Shown here piece after piece: positions 39,799 to 51,195 of a DNA stretch of 64,000 nucleotides. Under the pieces are notes generated by a model that saw only the letters and a program-made list of their open reading frames with translations, made no database searches and had not been told where the DNA came from. How positions within the stretch are numbered: the stretch's first letter is position 1; every line of letters begins with the position of its first letter. Source of the stretch: Lates calcarifer (taxonomy: Eukaryota > Chordata > Actinopteri > Centropomidae); contig NC_066853.1 of NCBI RefSeq assembly GCF_001640805.2, positions 19,987,242-20,051,241 on the forward strand, in the 5' to 3' direction. Made by a program: the position numbers and the translations under genes.

Positions 39799-40342
39799 TT
39801 GCTGGTGAAAGGGTGAACTTTTCTGTGCCATTATGCTTGGAGCTTTTTTGAGAATTGATTTACAAATTAAATGCAGTGCTACGATGCCTCTTGAGTGTCA
39901 CTGAGGATCTTTGATGTTGCTGCTTCTTCTTTGCTTGCCTGTTGTTAAAAGTGGATGGGAGGCTCTAACAAGCTGACCAGTAAATCCGCTGGGCTCCTTC
40001 GCTAAGTTCCTTATCTCATCATTTACATCAGCACCACTCACTGTCTATCTAAACCTGAGCTGGATGATGTCCCCACTCTGCCCTCTGCCTAACTTCCCCT
40101 TCACTTCCTCTAATCCATTGTAATTACTTGTGTGTTTGCATGGCAACCATATGCAGATAAATTGAGGTGTGATGGTCTACAGTATATCATCACCCCTGAG
40201 TATTAACTGTTGACTATAAAGTGTTTGCTTTGTTGTATCAGATGCCTGCTAACTGTGGTGAGCCTCCCTCAGTGGAACAGACGCTTGAATGTTTTGGGGA
40301 CTTTATTTGCTTTGGCTGGAGTCTTGGCTTTGAGTTAAAGAA

Positions 40343-40348
40343 AATAAA
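40343..40348 (+). terminator. Intronic polyadenylation signal AATAAA with GT-rich downstream element
   Basis: AATAAA is followed about 20 nt later by a GT-rich stretch (CAATGTGTGTGCATGTC, then TGTGTTTGGTATGCGTGTGG), the arrangement expected of an active cleavage/polyadenylation site. It lies 614 nt after the donor of the PPYYDM exon, on the same strand. Its best use would be the read-through ending at 39798. Confidence 0.45.
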
Positions 40349-43206
40349 ACTCTTTCTGACTTTTTAGACAATGTGTGTGCATGTCTAAGCCTGTGTTTGG
40401 TATGCGTGTGGAAGCAGGAATAAAAAAATCCTTTCAACCGTGTCTCACTGTGGTAGATGTGAACGCTTGCTGTGTCAGACATACAATAGCCAACAGGAAC
40501 AATCTGCTTTAAATTAGCATTATTGTTGCCACCTGCATTGCTAATGAAAGAATGCCATGTGGGTGTTGGATTCCTGAATTAACTATCAACAACCATACAT
40601 TTTAAAATGTTTTGTTACAAGTTTTTATATAAGAGTAATCACATCACTTTGTCAGTCTAATTTCAGATCAGCTTAATTGTTTTAAATAACTCATTCAAAA
40701 CCATGTCAGAAGTTATAATCATGAGTTAAAGTTTTTTCTTTCAGTCAACAAATGCCATGAAAAACAGAAACTAACAATGAACACTGCTAAAAGGTTTATC
40801 TGTGTATCCAAAGCCTGATGTAGCTGATTCCTCTGTGTCATAGAGCTCCATTGTTGTCCTAAAACTATTAATTATTAACACATCAATGGGCCACATTGTA
40901 GCACTTGATAGCTTGTTGCCTCATCACCAGTGACTGCAGCAGCTGTAGTTTATTTTGAGTCAATCCCACATACACTGTCCTGCTGCCAGAAATACTCACT
41001 AGAGCAAATAAAATGTGTATTCATCCACTTTTAATAAGTAGCTAATCTATATATTTGAGGCCTGCTTTTAAAGATGATTATCTGCAGTAGGAGAAAATGG
41101 ACATGGGGTGAGAGCCACAGACTAAGCTGGGAAGTCAGAGAGTACTGAGAAATGCATGCATGTTTTGGTCTTTGCATGGGATTTGTTGACAATAAGAAAT
41201 ACATAGACCATCTGTCTTGCTATATATTTAAACTTATTTCCTCCACAGATCAGAAAAGTGAATGAACTTAAATTTAACTGTCAACTCAGGTCTTTAAGCT
41301 GAATTCAATAGCTTTTGTTACAGTGTGGAGTGACAGTGTAAAGTGCATTTCATATTTGGCTGAACTTCTGGTCTGCTGAGTAACTTGAACTGGCCTAATG
41401 TTCATTGCTGCCTGTTGCTCTCAGTAAAAAGTTGCTTCTCTTAAATGTGAAATTGATGCACAAACCTCTGGCCTAACTTCCTCTTAAATATCATCTAAAA
41501 TGGAAAACTATGCTCCATAACTGTTGTGCTTTACTGATGCTGCTGATGAACTACATGCTCTGTGTTTCATATATTATCTTGTCAGCCAAGCTTTTTAAAA
41601 GTTCTGCTTTGCATATTTGGTGTGCTTTTTAAATGACTCATCTTTTTTCACCAAACTTGCAGGAATGACTCAATTACTATCACTCTTTTCCCTGGACGAA
41701 CTGATTTTGATTTTCTGTGTAGTTCTTCAAGGATATTAAACCATCATCTTCAGTTCTATGCTCAAAGGAACCAGATGTTTAATTCTGATAATCCTTGGAC
41801 ACTGAGGGTAGATTTTCCTTAGATTTATTTCTTATCTCTGGTAACATTCCACTTAAATCGAAGTTTAGGGCTGCTCTTAAGATGAATAGGGTACAAGTGA
41901 GGTTTTCAAAACACTATTTGCGAGAGACATGCATTGACTGCTGAGCGTCAAGTGTTACTAATGATGATTCTCTAGGGGCAAAACACTATCTGCCAATTTT
42001 GAATGCGATGTGGCTGTAATTTTCCCCCTGATTGCACTCTGGTCATGACAAATATTCCAGATATTTAAATATCCAGCGAGTGCAGAGTGTGAGAGGTTGA
42101 GAAATATGTAATGGTAGAGAGATTGCACAGTAGATTTAAATTATTAATGTGAAACTTTGTAAAAGCTTCAATCATTTCTATGTAATCCTTTCTCAAATGG
42201 AAATGGCACACACTGATGCAATGGGAGGACAACAGGTATCATCCCATTGGATTTCCTCCCTCACACCTCCTTACCATCCATCCTAAGATGCTGTATAGGT
42301 GGATACAGGATAGCTGACATCTCTGCTTTGCATTTACTTTGTCATAACCCCCTCTTTTGCTCCATTGATTTCATTACCAGGAAAAAAAAGCAGGCAGACT
42401 AAAAGGAGAGGCACCACCATTTGATTCAATCACTGACTTCCTCATGCAGTCATTTCTGCTCTCAGAATATAGAAACGCCGTGCAGCAGCAAACTAGATTC
42501 TGCAGTTTTTGCTCCCTCAAAATATAGCCAGCGAAATGAAAGATTTGTTCCGTTATTTTTTGACTTCTGTCATCATTCGCCGTAATTCTAGTTTGTCGGT
42601 AATACAAACATCAGTGCAGTCTGATTCCCATTTGTCCTCCTCTGTGCTGAAAGAACCACTTTGTTTGCCTTTTCATAAAATGACATGTTATTCCATCTTT
42701 AGTGTCCATCTCTGGTCAGTTTATTCAAAACAAAGTAACACTGAATAAATCTGTCAGTTCTCTGGCCAAATAAAAAAAAAAAAAATGTTCATCATAACCA
42801 CTTTAAAGAAGAGGGAGGGCAGAGGAAATCAAAACCTCATTTACTTTAATGTAGCTGTGTTACCTTTTCTATTTTACACCGTCTTTCAAGGCTATGTCAA
42901 CATTTCATATCAGTTCTTAAATACATTTAAATGTATTTCCCACAGTTTATACATGTTCCTGTCTTGTCAATGTCTGAGTGCCTTTGACTCTCCTCCATGA
43001 ACAGAACATGACAACCTCAGAAGTATTTTTGGAATTGGATAAGCAGCGGCCAAAGTTTTCATTGTCATTTATTGATTACCCCATTAAGGTCATTTACTCA
43101 ATCATCCACTTGGCCAATTGCTCATCGAGTCAATCAGTCAGTCAATCACTGGGACTTGTTTTTGTGCCCAGTGGTCAAATGCTGGTTGAATGAAGGTCTT
43201 TGTCTG

Positions 43207-43658
43207 TGTTTACATGCACGCTGACATTCCAACATTAAAGCAACCACTCTAGCATGTCCATGAATGTGCTTACAGGCTGTGTAAATACTTCCATGTGTTG
43301 CACAGCCATAATTGGTGAATTCATAGTGATCATAACATGAATTACTGTCCTCATAGTTATAGTTTTTGAAAGATTGTGTGGACATGCGTTTACTATAATC
43401 CAAGCATTAGGGCTGCAACACATTCCCAATATGTGTTTGGTTTGTTTAGTTACAGTGATTGTTTTTGTTTAAATCCAGTTTTCATGCCCATCATCTCTGA
43501 GCATTGCATAATTTCTGAGAAATGCACACAAGCAACAGAATCATAGAAAAAAATGAAATAAACATGTTGTAACTGAATCAAAGCCTCTTTCTGCTGTGAA
43601 GGCAAACTCTTGAATTGAACCATACAATGTGTCGAATGTCATTATGTGCATGTAAACA
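43207..43658. mobile_element. Short inverted-repeat DNA element (MITE-like)
   Basis: The left end TGTTTACATGCAC and the right end GTGCATGTAAACA are perfect 13-bp inverted repeats. Similarity continues inward (left CTGACATTCC; right reads TAATGACATTCG on the complement), giving ends of roughly 25 bp. The 452-bp interior has no transposase-like frame. Size and structure fit a non-autonomous DNA transposon. The superfamily and target-site duplication are unresolved. It ends 389 bp before the ITIM exon. Confidence 0.7.
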
Positions 43659-43909
43659 AAGTGTGAGTTCTTCTCCATCTCTAACATTTTATGTATGGCC
43701 TTATATTAATCTTTGTCTGTCTTTTACAATTTTCTGTGTAACATCTCCATCTTTTTGTTGGCTCATCACGCTCAGTCTTAATCTGATATTTTGTTTATAT
43801 GTTCCATGCTTACACATTTTTCTTTGCCTTCCTCTCGAACACCGCTGCTCACAAACTCAAAATGTCCCCATGACCATCAGATCTTCAGTTTTTTTCTCAT
43901 CTGTCTCTG

Positions 43910-43910
<1 letters not shown>

Positions 43911-43942
<32 letters not shown>
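43911..43942. repeat. (CT)n microsatellite in pyrimidine-rich intron end
   Basis: A near-perfect CT run lies about 105 nt upstream of the acceptor at 44047, within a stretch that is strongly C/T-rich up to the acceptor. It could bind polypyrimidine-tract proteins and influence use of the ITIM last exon (inference). Confidence 0.9.
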
Positions 43943-43946
<4 letters not shown>

Positions 43947-44047
43947 TCCTCTCTCACTCTCTCTCTGTGTCAGGCTATCTGTCTTTCTCACTCTCCTATT
44001 TTTGGCTGCCTCACTCCTCACACACCTTTCGCCTCTCTTGTCTCCAG

Positions 44048-44191
44048 AACTCTGGCCACAAGGACTGTGATGTCCAGTATGCGGAGCTGGATACTGCAGC
44101 TTTGGCCTCTTCTCCCAGCCCACGAAGCTCTGCTCACACTGGCCCTGGGGACCTTGTCGAGTATGCAACCATCCAGCCTAGCTCACACTAG
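44048..44191 (+). CDS. Nectin-family receptor, alternative last exon with two ITIM-type motifs
   Basis: Seen: a long pyrimidine tract ending TTGTCTCCAG, then 47 codons plus TAG (44189-44191), entering in phase 0 to match the PPYYDM exon. The tail starts NSGHKDCD, then VQYAELDTAALA, a Ser/Pro-rich spacer, and GDLVEYATIQPSSH. VQYAEL and VEYATI both satisfy [I/V/L/S]-x-Y-x-x-[L/V/I], with the tyrosines 28 residues apart. Known: paired ITIMs in inhibitory Ig receptors recruit SHP-1/SHP-2 when phosphorylated, and PVR (CD155) also has an ITIM-like tail. Inference: this splice form would be an adhesion receptor with inhibitory signalling capacity. The C-terminus (SSH) lacks the afadin PDZ motif. The first AATAAA that I see is far away (47108), so the end of this transcript is undefined. 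Confidence 0.85.
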   Translation, partial: NSGHKDCDVQYAELDTAALASSPSPRSSAHTGPGDLVEYATIQPSSH

Positions 44192-47100
44192 CGCATGCCA
44201 TTATAGGCCTTTCCCCCTCAGACTTTGGCCTCAAGGTACACAGACTGATGCACTCCTTCCCTTCGTTCACCCCCCCTTTTACATGCACCGACCTCCCTTT
44301 ATACGCTCCACATGGTTCCCTTGTCTACCTTCCTCTTTAGTCTCGGCCGTCTTTTGATTTCCCCCTCGCTGCTCTGCAGAAAGTTTGAGGCGGATATATT
44401 TTTCAGGACTATTATTCTCACACAATATAGCACTCATGGCAGAGACGTCCAGTTTGACGCAGCAGAGAAACAATGAAACCTAAGAGTAGCTTGCACATTA
44501 TCCCTGAGAGATCAGCCATATAAATGCTCTATTATTTTCAGAAAATGTCATGTAAAATATGACTCAACGGCAAACAAAAAAGCATTTCTTTTGAAATACT
44601 TCATCTTCCTTTTGTCTTTATATGCATGAATCTTGATTGTAGAGAAATCTGTACAGATAATGTCCCCCATGTAAACATTTTACATTCCCTGCTAATGTCA
44701 ATAATTTGGGAGGTTTAACTGCATGAGTCCTTTGCATGAGCATCTTAGAGGAATGGTGAATCGTAATCCATGCATTTTGCATAAAAAAATTAACTGTGGG
44801 TTTTTCAAGTCACTGTTTGCCCTAACAACAAAACAGTGTAAAATACTGAATATATAAATATTAATATCAAATATTATTTTTTTCTGAACAGACATAAACA
44901 TGCAAAATCTGTTTCTCAAGTGATTATGCCACACTTGACACCCCTGATTGGTAGCAGGGCCAAACACGCTCTCATCTACAAGATGCCGCTCTGATATCTC
45001 ATCTGAACCCCACAGGAGAGAGCCAGAAGAAATCCTTCCATCACGTACACATGTGGTCCTCTGCACCACTTGAAATCTTCATTATACACATACAGCAAAG
45101 TGGGATATAAGGGGGCACAAATCGCCATGTTGCTAGACTGGTTAGACTGCTTTCTATGACATTTCCTAAGGCAAGTAATTCTCCAGGCAATTCAGGAGGC
45201 TTTCTTGAGGCAATTGTTGAGGCATGCTGAGGCACACCACAAAGTGTGTGTTATTGAAATTCTGAAGCAGCAATTCTCTTCTCATTTAAAGACAGTTCAG
45301 CCGAGGGAAGTAAAGGTAGCTGTAAAATACATTATGGCGCATAAAGCCTAAAAAAATTTATCCATAACTGGAATGAGTTGTTTATATTTTCGAAAATCTG
45401 TGGAAGGTGATACACCATCCTATAGAGAGTAGAATGAGTAGCTTTAACTCATGGACAGCAGAACTCAATACAACCATTTGTCATCTTGAACTGCAATTTT
45501 AGATTCACCATTGTGGTGAATCACAGGTGTAACACACCAGGCAGCGAGAATTTAAAGCTACATTAGGTATTCACCCGTTGAGAGCCCCAGATGGCAACAG
45601 AGGATACTGTTTGAATGTTGACCAGTTCAGTGGCCAGGAATCATGGGACATAATGTCAGTAAACACATTCATCAACCCAGCAACTTTGCTGTTTTATACT
45701 AAATGGCACAAAAGAGACAACAGACCAGTGAACCCAGCTTTCAGGTTACCACGAGACAGTTTGTGTTCAACTTGGTTTTGTTGGTTTATTTGCCTCTTGA
45801 TGATTGGTTGACAGCAATGATAAATGAGCAAGTCCTCAGCGTACCATTAATAATACAAACCCATACGTAAGTATGTACAGTCCGACACTCCCCATAGGTA
45901 CACGCCAAGCTCAGAACTGATTGGACTGGGGAACAAACTTTCCTCACAACTCAGTCTCTTAAAAATTACATGTAAGTTACGATTTTGTCGGACTTATGAT
46001 GTGTTAAAAAATGCTGCCTGGGGGAAGTGCTTTTTTGAACCACATGGAAGTCATAGGGAGGAGGTCTAGGTGGTGGTGGGCATGCAAAGCACTGGACTAG
46101 TTAAAATCTTCTCTCAAGTTAATGTCCTGTGCTTTAAGTCACTGTTGACATTTAACAAAGAGCATGGTCTTTCCCTTTTAATGTAATGCCTTAGTTGCTA
46201 CAAGCAGATATATTCTTGCAAGAGCAGATATATGAAATATATGAAATATATTATCACGGAACATTTTCCTTATACAGTCAACATTTTGCAACTTGACTAA
46301 TACCTTAATTAACAGCATTTCCTCATCATGTTGATAGAAAACATAATCCCCGAAGACCTTACATTTCATTCTTTCTTTCAAACGTATTTGCTGTTACAAA
46401 TTAGCAAGCAAATTAGTGGTGAATGTAATTTCTGGGAGACAGGGTTTCTCCTCACAAGCACCAGACAGCACAGCAGGGATGAGGGAGTGACAACAATGAA
46501 CCTCCACCAATAACCTCACTCACTCTACAGGTGGATGCTGGATAGATGCAGGTCTTGCGGTGGCAGAGAATATTTGTAGCATTTTGAGATAGTAGCAAAT
46601 GAGTGGTGCAGCAGTGGCATCGGCACCTTGCATGCTCAATATATTTTACATACGTCTGTATTTCAGTGTACTTTGGCAACACATGCTTGTTTGGCTGATC
46701 TAGCTTGCAGACTTCACTCCATATATGTTGTTTTTTAAAAATACTGTTGCCAGAATAATGAAAAATAAGGGATAAAAATAGAAGATGTAGCATGAAGATG
46801 CCGCATTGTTTCTTGAGTGTGAGAGCCTGAACTTAGTCATTATGTGTATAGGAGTATTTAGCTCTCCATTTGTGTTGATGGAACTATTTTGGATTGTTAC
46901 GAATGAGTACACACAGCTTGCGGCAGTGAGCCAAACAAAATTACTTCACAAACTGAGATGTTGGTTTGGTCACAGTGGATACAGAACATTTCACATTGTG
47001 ACACACCCAACACCATAATTTAGTCCAGTCAATATATACGGAGCAACATTTCAGTGCAGTGGGAGGAGATGCTTGTTTCTACTGCCTCCCCCTTGTGATT

Positions 47101-50100
47101 AAGGCTAAATAAATACAAATAATAAATAAATAAATATGACAGATTTTAAAATAATTGCATAAAGTAACTTAGCTCTAATACTACTACTAATCTAAAGTCA
47201 TGTGCACATAGTCGGTATTAACATCCCAAACTTGTCTTTGGTATTAAATCTTTGAAAGTTGTATGTGGGGGGAAGCTCCTCAGAGTCTTCCAAAAATATC
47301 CATTGTAAAACATAATTTATTCTTACTTTGGGTCTTGCAAATCTTCATTATACTATCACTGAAACATCACTGAAACAGGTAACACTGAATTAGAAGAGAC
47401 AGTATCTCCATTTATTGGCAGTTTTTAAACATTTTCAGGACTGAATGGTGAAGAAATAATAATGTCTTTCAAAAGGTGTGCAATTTATTTTAACTTATTC
47501 ATTACAGTAGAAATGTGAATCTACATCAAAAGCATTTGCATAGTAAACATTTCTTCAAGATTCACATACTGTAAATACATATTTCCCCAACACTGGGAAC
47601 AAGAAATGTTTATAATCTGATGTGGAAATATGTTCAACCATCAGATTACACAGGTCTGAGACAGTGAGGACAATTTAATGAATATTGATTCAGTTCACAT
47701 TGACATTCATAAGGTGTTCAGTCAGCAGCTCTGTAATTGATGGTACACTGTAGCAGGGGAACAGTTTCAACATGAAAGTCCTCCTGGGAATTGCCTGTTG
47801 GCATTCCCTGTTTGTAATAAGGCATTAAGCCTTGTCTTGACTGGCTCCAGTCATGAGGTTACACCATTCAATAAAATCTTTGTTTACTGAGCCAAAGACT
47901 GAGCCATTAAGGCATATCCAGGGTCACAAAATCCTCACTTTATTCTGAGAAGAATAAAAGGCTTTTCAGTTCATCTTTGATCGGTGACTTAAAAGTAATA
48001 AGTGAAATAAATCAGCCGACTGTTAATCACAGCCTGATTGTATTTTTTCTAGCATACATTTGCTTTGACATAGTTATTATATCATCAGATATGAAAACTT
48101 ACTCAGGCCATAGTTATCTAAGGTTATGCTTTCTACCCAACATGGTCAGCTCAAAATGACTTCAAGGTGAGCCAGATTTCATTTAGATTAACCCTCAGTT
48201 TTAAATTTATGCATTTAAGAATGTTCCTCTTGTCCACTTTTGCTTTAATTGCAGTGAGCGAGGGAAGAGGAAGTCTGACCTGGCAAAAAAAGAAAAGGGT
48301 CACTCAATTTTTTGACAGCTTAGCCACTTGCATTTTAGTAACATATCACAAAAGCCACAAGTACTGTTGCATTCATGATAGAACTATTTCTCCAGCTCAC
48401 ACAAAGTAAAGCACCTGTGGCCCTCTGTTGCATTTGCTGTTTGAGTAATTGGTGAATCTTCCATTTCGAAGCTACTGAATTTTCTGTTCTTGCTGTGTGA
48501 ACAGCTGTGAGAGCTGAATGGATGTACTGAAGCATATTTTGTCTCATGTTTGGTTCTTGGTGTTTGCACACTGTTGTCTGGCAGACTAAACACAGGGAGG
48601 AAGGTATTAAAATAGTATCAAAGTGCAGTCATCCGTCCATCTTGGGTAAAACTTCATTTCCTCTTACAGTTTTTGTTCATTAGGTAGAAACAGATTTGGA
48701 CAGAATACAAGATGCTGTCTTTTTTATTGTTTATAAGACTTTTTTTGTTTTTGACCCTTTTTTTCACACTAAGCACAGTTTCTCATTGACAAGTGGCTGA
48801 AGGGATGAACATGTGAGGAAAAGCATAATATCATGCTTTGCTCCCTTGTGGAAATAAATGGAAATATATTCATAATATTACTGAATGAAAATAAGTTCAT
48901 ATTATACTTAAATACAAGGATTTAAAATTGCATTACAGTTACTTTTTGACAAATCTTTTGGTTTTCGGGGCGGATGCGGCCCATGACCCAGACATTGAAC
49001 AACACAGGATTAAATCAAACCTACTGGGTCAATGAGTCTAATCACCAATACACAAGATTCACATGTAATTTAGGAAACACTTGATCAGTGGGGATCGATA
49101 TTACTATAATGCATGTAGATTTTCCATGCAGCTTCTGAGTAATAGTGCAAAAAAGCAAAACACATCCACACAGCTCAAGTCTCTGATAAAAAGGCCTTGT
49201 TTTGGGGGAGTCAGAGGAAAACGGTGGCACTGAAGTGTATTTATGGTTATAGCAATAACAGCAATGCTCAGTTGGACACCACAGAGCATAAAACTTTTTG
49301 AAACAAGAATTTCCTGTTGACTGAAAGCATAAATTGCCTCCAACTGCAATGAAATATTGAATGCTACATAATCTCTCATGAAAGGACACCACATGATGCT
49401 GTGCAAGGTGCTTCTAATGAAGAACTAGCATAAGATGAACAAAAGTATTGAACCTTAAGATTAATTATGATAAGGATTTATAAACAAACAGGGGAAAAAA
49501 GTCACCCCATTGGACATCAAATGTGGACACCAGGACACAATTTAAATTCATGATAACATCCTGCAAAGGGAAAGCTCAACTTTTGCTCCAGATGTTACTT
49601 CCCTTTCTGAGTCAGCAGATGTTGCATCTGTTTCTACGTAGTGTTAAACAACAGTGAGAAATTAGAGTTAGAACTGTGGAGTTAACAGTCAATGTTTCCA
49701 ATCAACTTCTATCATCCCTTTTCAGTTTACACTCACTTACAGTGTTTGATGTGATAACAGCCAAATCCAGAGGGAACAGACACCCCTCTCTTTGTCCCCC
49801 TAATTTTGTGATTTAGGCTGAGAGGATGTCTATAATTTAAATAAACTTCCAGCCTAGTGCTGCTTTAATTAATATTGACCATCTTATCATCTCCTCTTTT
49901 TCCATTAATGACCTCCTTTGCATTAAATTTCCCTTTAAAAGTAGGTATATGTCTTCAGATAAGCTACTATCCTATATCATCAAAGACCTTGGCCTGCTGC
50001 CCAGAGTTTGACGTTGGAACCCTGGAAATGCCTAGAAACAGAAAAAAAGATGCATCCAACTTAACTTCTGCTGAGGATCAGCCTGAGGTGAAATAGATTA

Positions 50101-50320
50101 CAGTCATAAAAAATGTATTGATAAACAAAACTTATGGGTCAAACTCCAGCGGTTGCCAATTGGCAGACAAGGCATCAGATTTTAATGAAATTCATGAGTG
50201 TTGAAAAAAGATTTTGAAATTCTTTTTGTGTAATAAGTCAAAAAAAAAAATGCAAATTACAAACAGGCTGAACTTTCATAAAAGTTTTAGAATTTTAAAC
50301 AGTTCGAATTATGGACAAAT

Positions 50321-50420
50321 TTAAAGCTCCAGTATGTAGGATTTGATTGGTGCTCCCAGTGGTAGAATCAAAGAAAAAAAAAAAGACATGCAGAAATCTT
50401 TCAGGTGGTTGTATTTGAGA
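50321..50420. mobile_element. Start of a dispersed fish repeat
   Basis: TTAAAGCTCCAGTATGTAGG followed by ATTTGATTGGTGCTCCCAGTGG resembles the conserved start of a common teleost non-autonomous element. Only the first part is recognisable. Confidence 0.4.
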
Positions 50421-50829
50421 GTATTGTTTACTATGGCAACTACTTGGCAAGATGCTCTCAAAGAAATGTAAACCTGAGTGTAGGTGTGCTGTCAGTGTAG
50501 CAGATATTTTGCTTACAGCGTTTCTAGAAAGATGTGATTCTCAGAGAGCACTGTGGTGCTTCCTGGAAATGTAAGATAAGACAAGATAAGATGTGCCTTT
50601 TTTTTTTATGTATTTGACCGTCTCCAGTTCTCTGATGGAAGAAACCCACCCAGTAACCCCAAATATAAATAACCACCAAAACCCTCCATTATATCCATGT
50701 GGGTTTGATACATTGATTGATACAACTGATTTAATAATAAAAGAGGCACTTACATCAGATTTGGTGTAACATGATGAATTAATTATCATGAAGTTTCAAG
50801 TACATGAGGAAATTCAAAAGAGCATAGAG

Positions 50830-51195
50830 ATCCCACTGCCAGCCATCTGTTTGTGTTTTATGAGGGTTATGTGCCACATTATTTCTTGACCACGAGCAAC
50901 TGCTTTCTACTCACATGTAAAACTGATTGTGTCCATTTTTTGTGTCACTGCTGTACAAAATACTAAACTAACAAAATAAAATGTGAGCTTTAGGGGATCT
51001 GGAAGGTAGATTGTGTTACTTTTTAAAGAGCCAGGCTAGGCTAGCTCTTTCACTCTGTTTCCTCAAACATATGAAGTTGTAGCATCACATTTACCATACA
51101 GACATGATAGTGGTATTGATCCTCTCATTTAACTCTTGGTAAAAACTCAAACAAGCACCTTTCCCAAAATGTCCCACAGCAATTCCTTTAAATGA
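50830..51195. mobile_element. Palindromic fish MITE, right half
   Basis: Blocks in order: GGGTTATGTGCCACATTATT TCTTGACCACGAGCAACTGC, then GAGCCAGGCTAGGCTAGCTC, TACCATACAGACATGATAGT, CCCAAAATGTCCCACAGCAA and TTCCTTTAAATG. These match the second half of the family seen at 235-475. It is diverged and carries no transposase. Spaces mark block boundaries. Confidence 0.65.

Larger units (their letters stand above)
39799..44047 (+). other. Intron upstream of the ITIM exon
   Basis: This is the remainder of the intron that starts at 39730 (4.3 kb to the first alternative last exon). Besides the polyadenylation context at 40343, it holds a 452-bp inverted-repeat element (43207-43658) and a pyrimidine-rich stretch with a CT microsatellite (43911-44047). 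The 151- and 188-codon frames at 43615-44357 are produced by the CT repeat and are not genes. Confidence 0.7.

Noticed and set aside
43615..44357. Overlapping open frames of 151 and 188 codons on +
   Set aside because: They are created by the CT-rich tract and by reading the ITIM exon out of frame. The spliced frame is the one ending at 44191.
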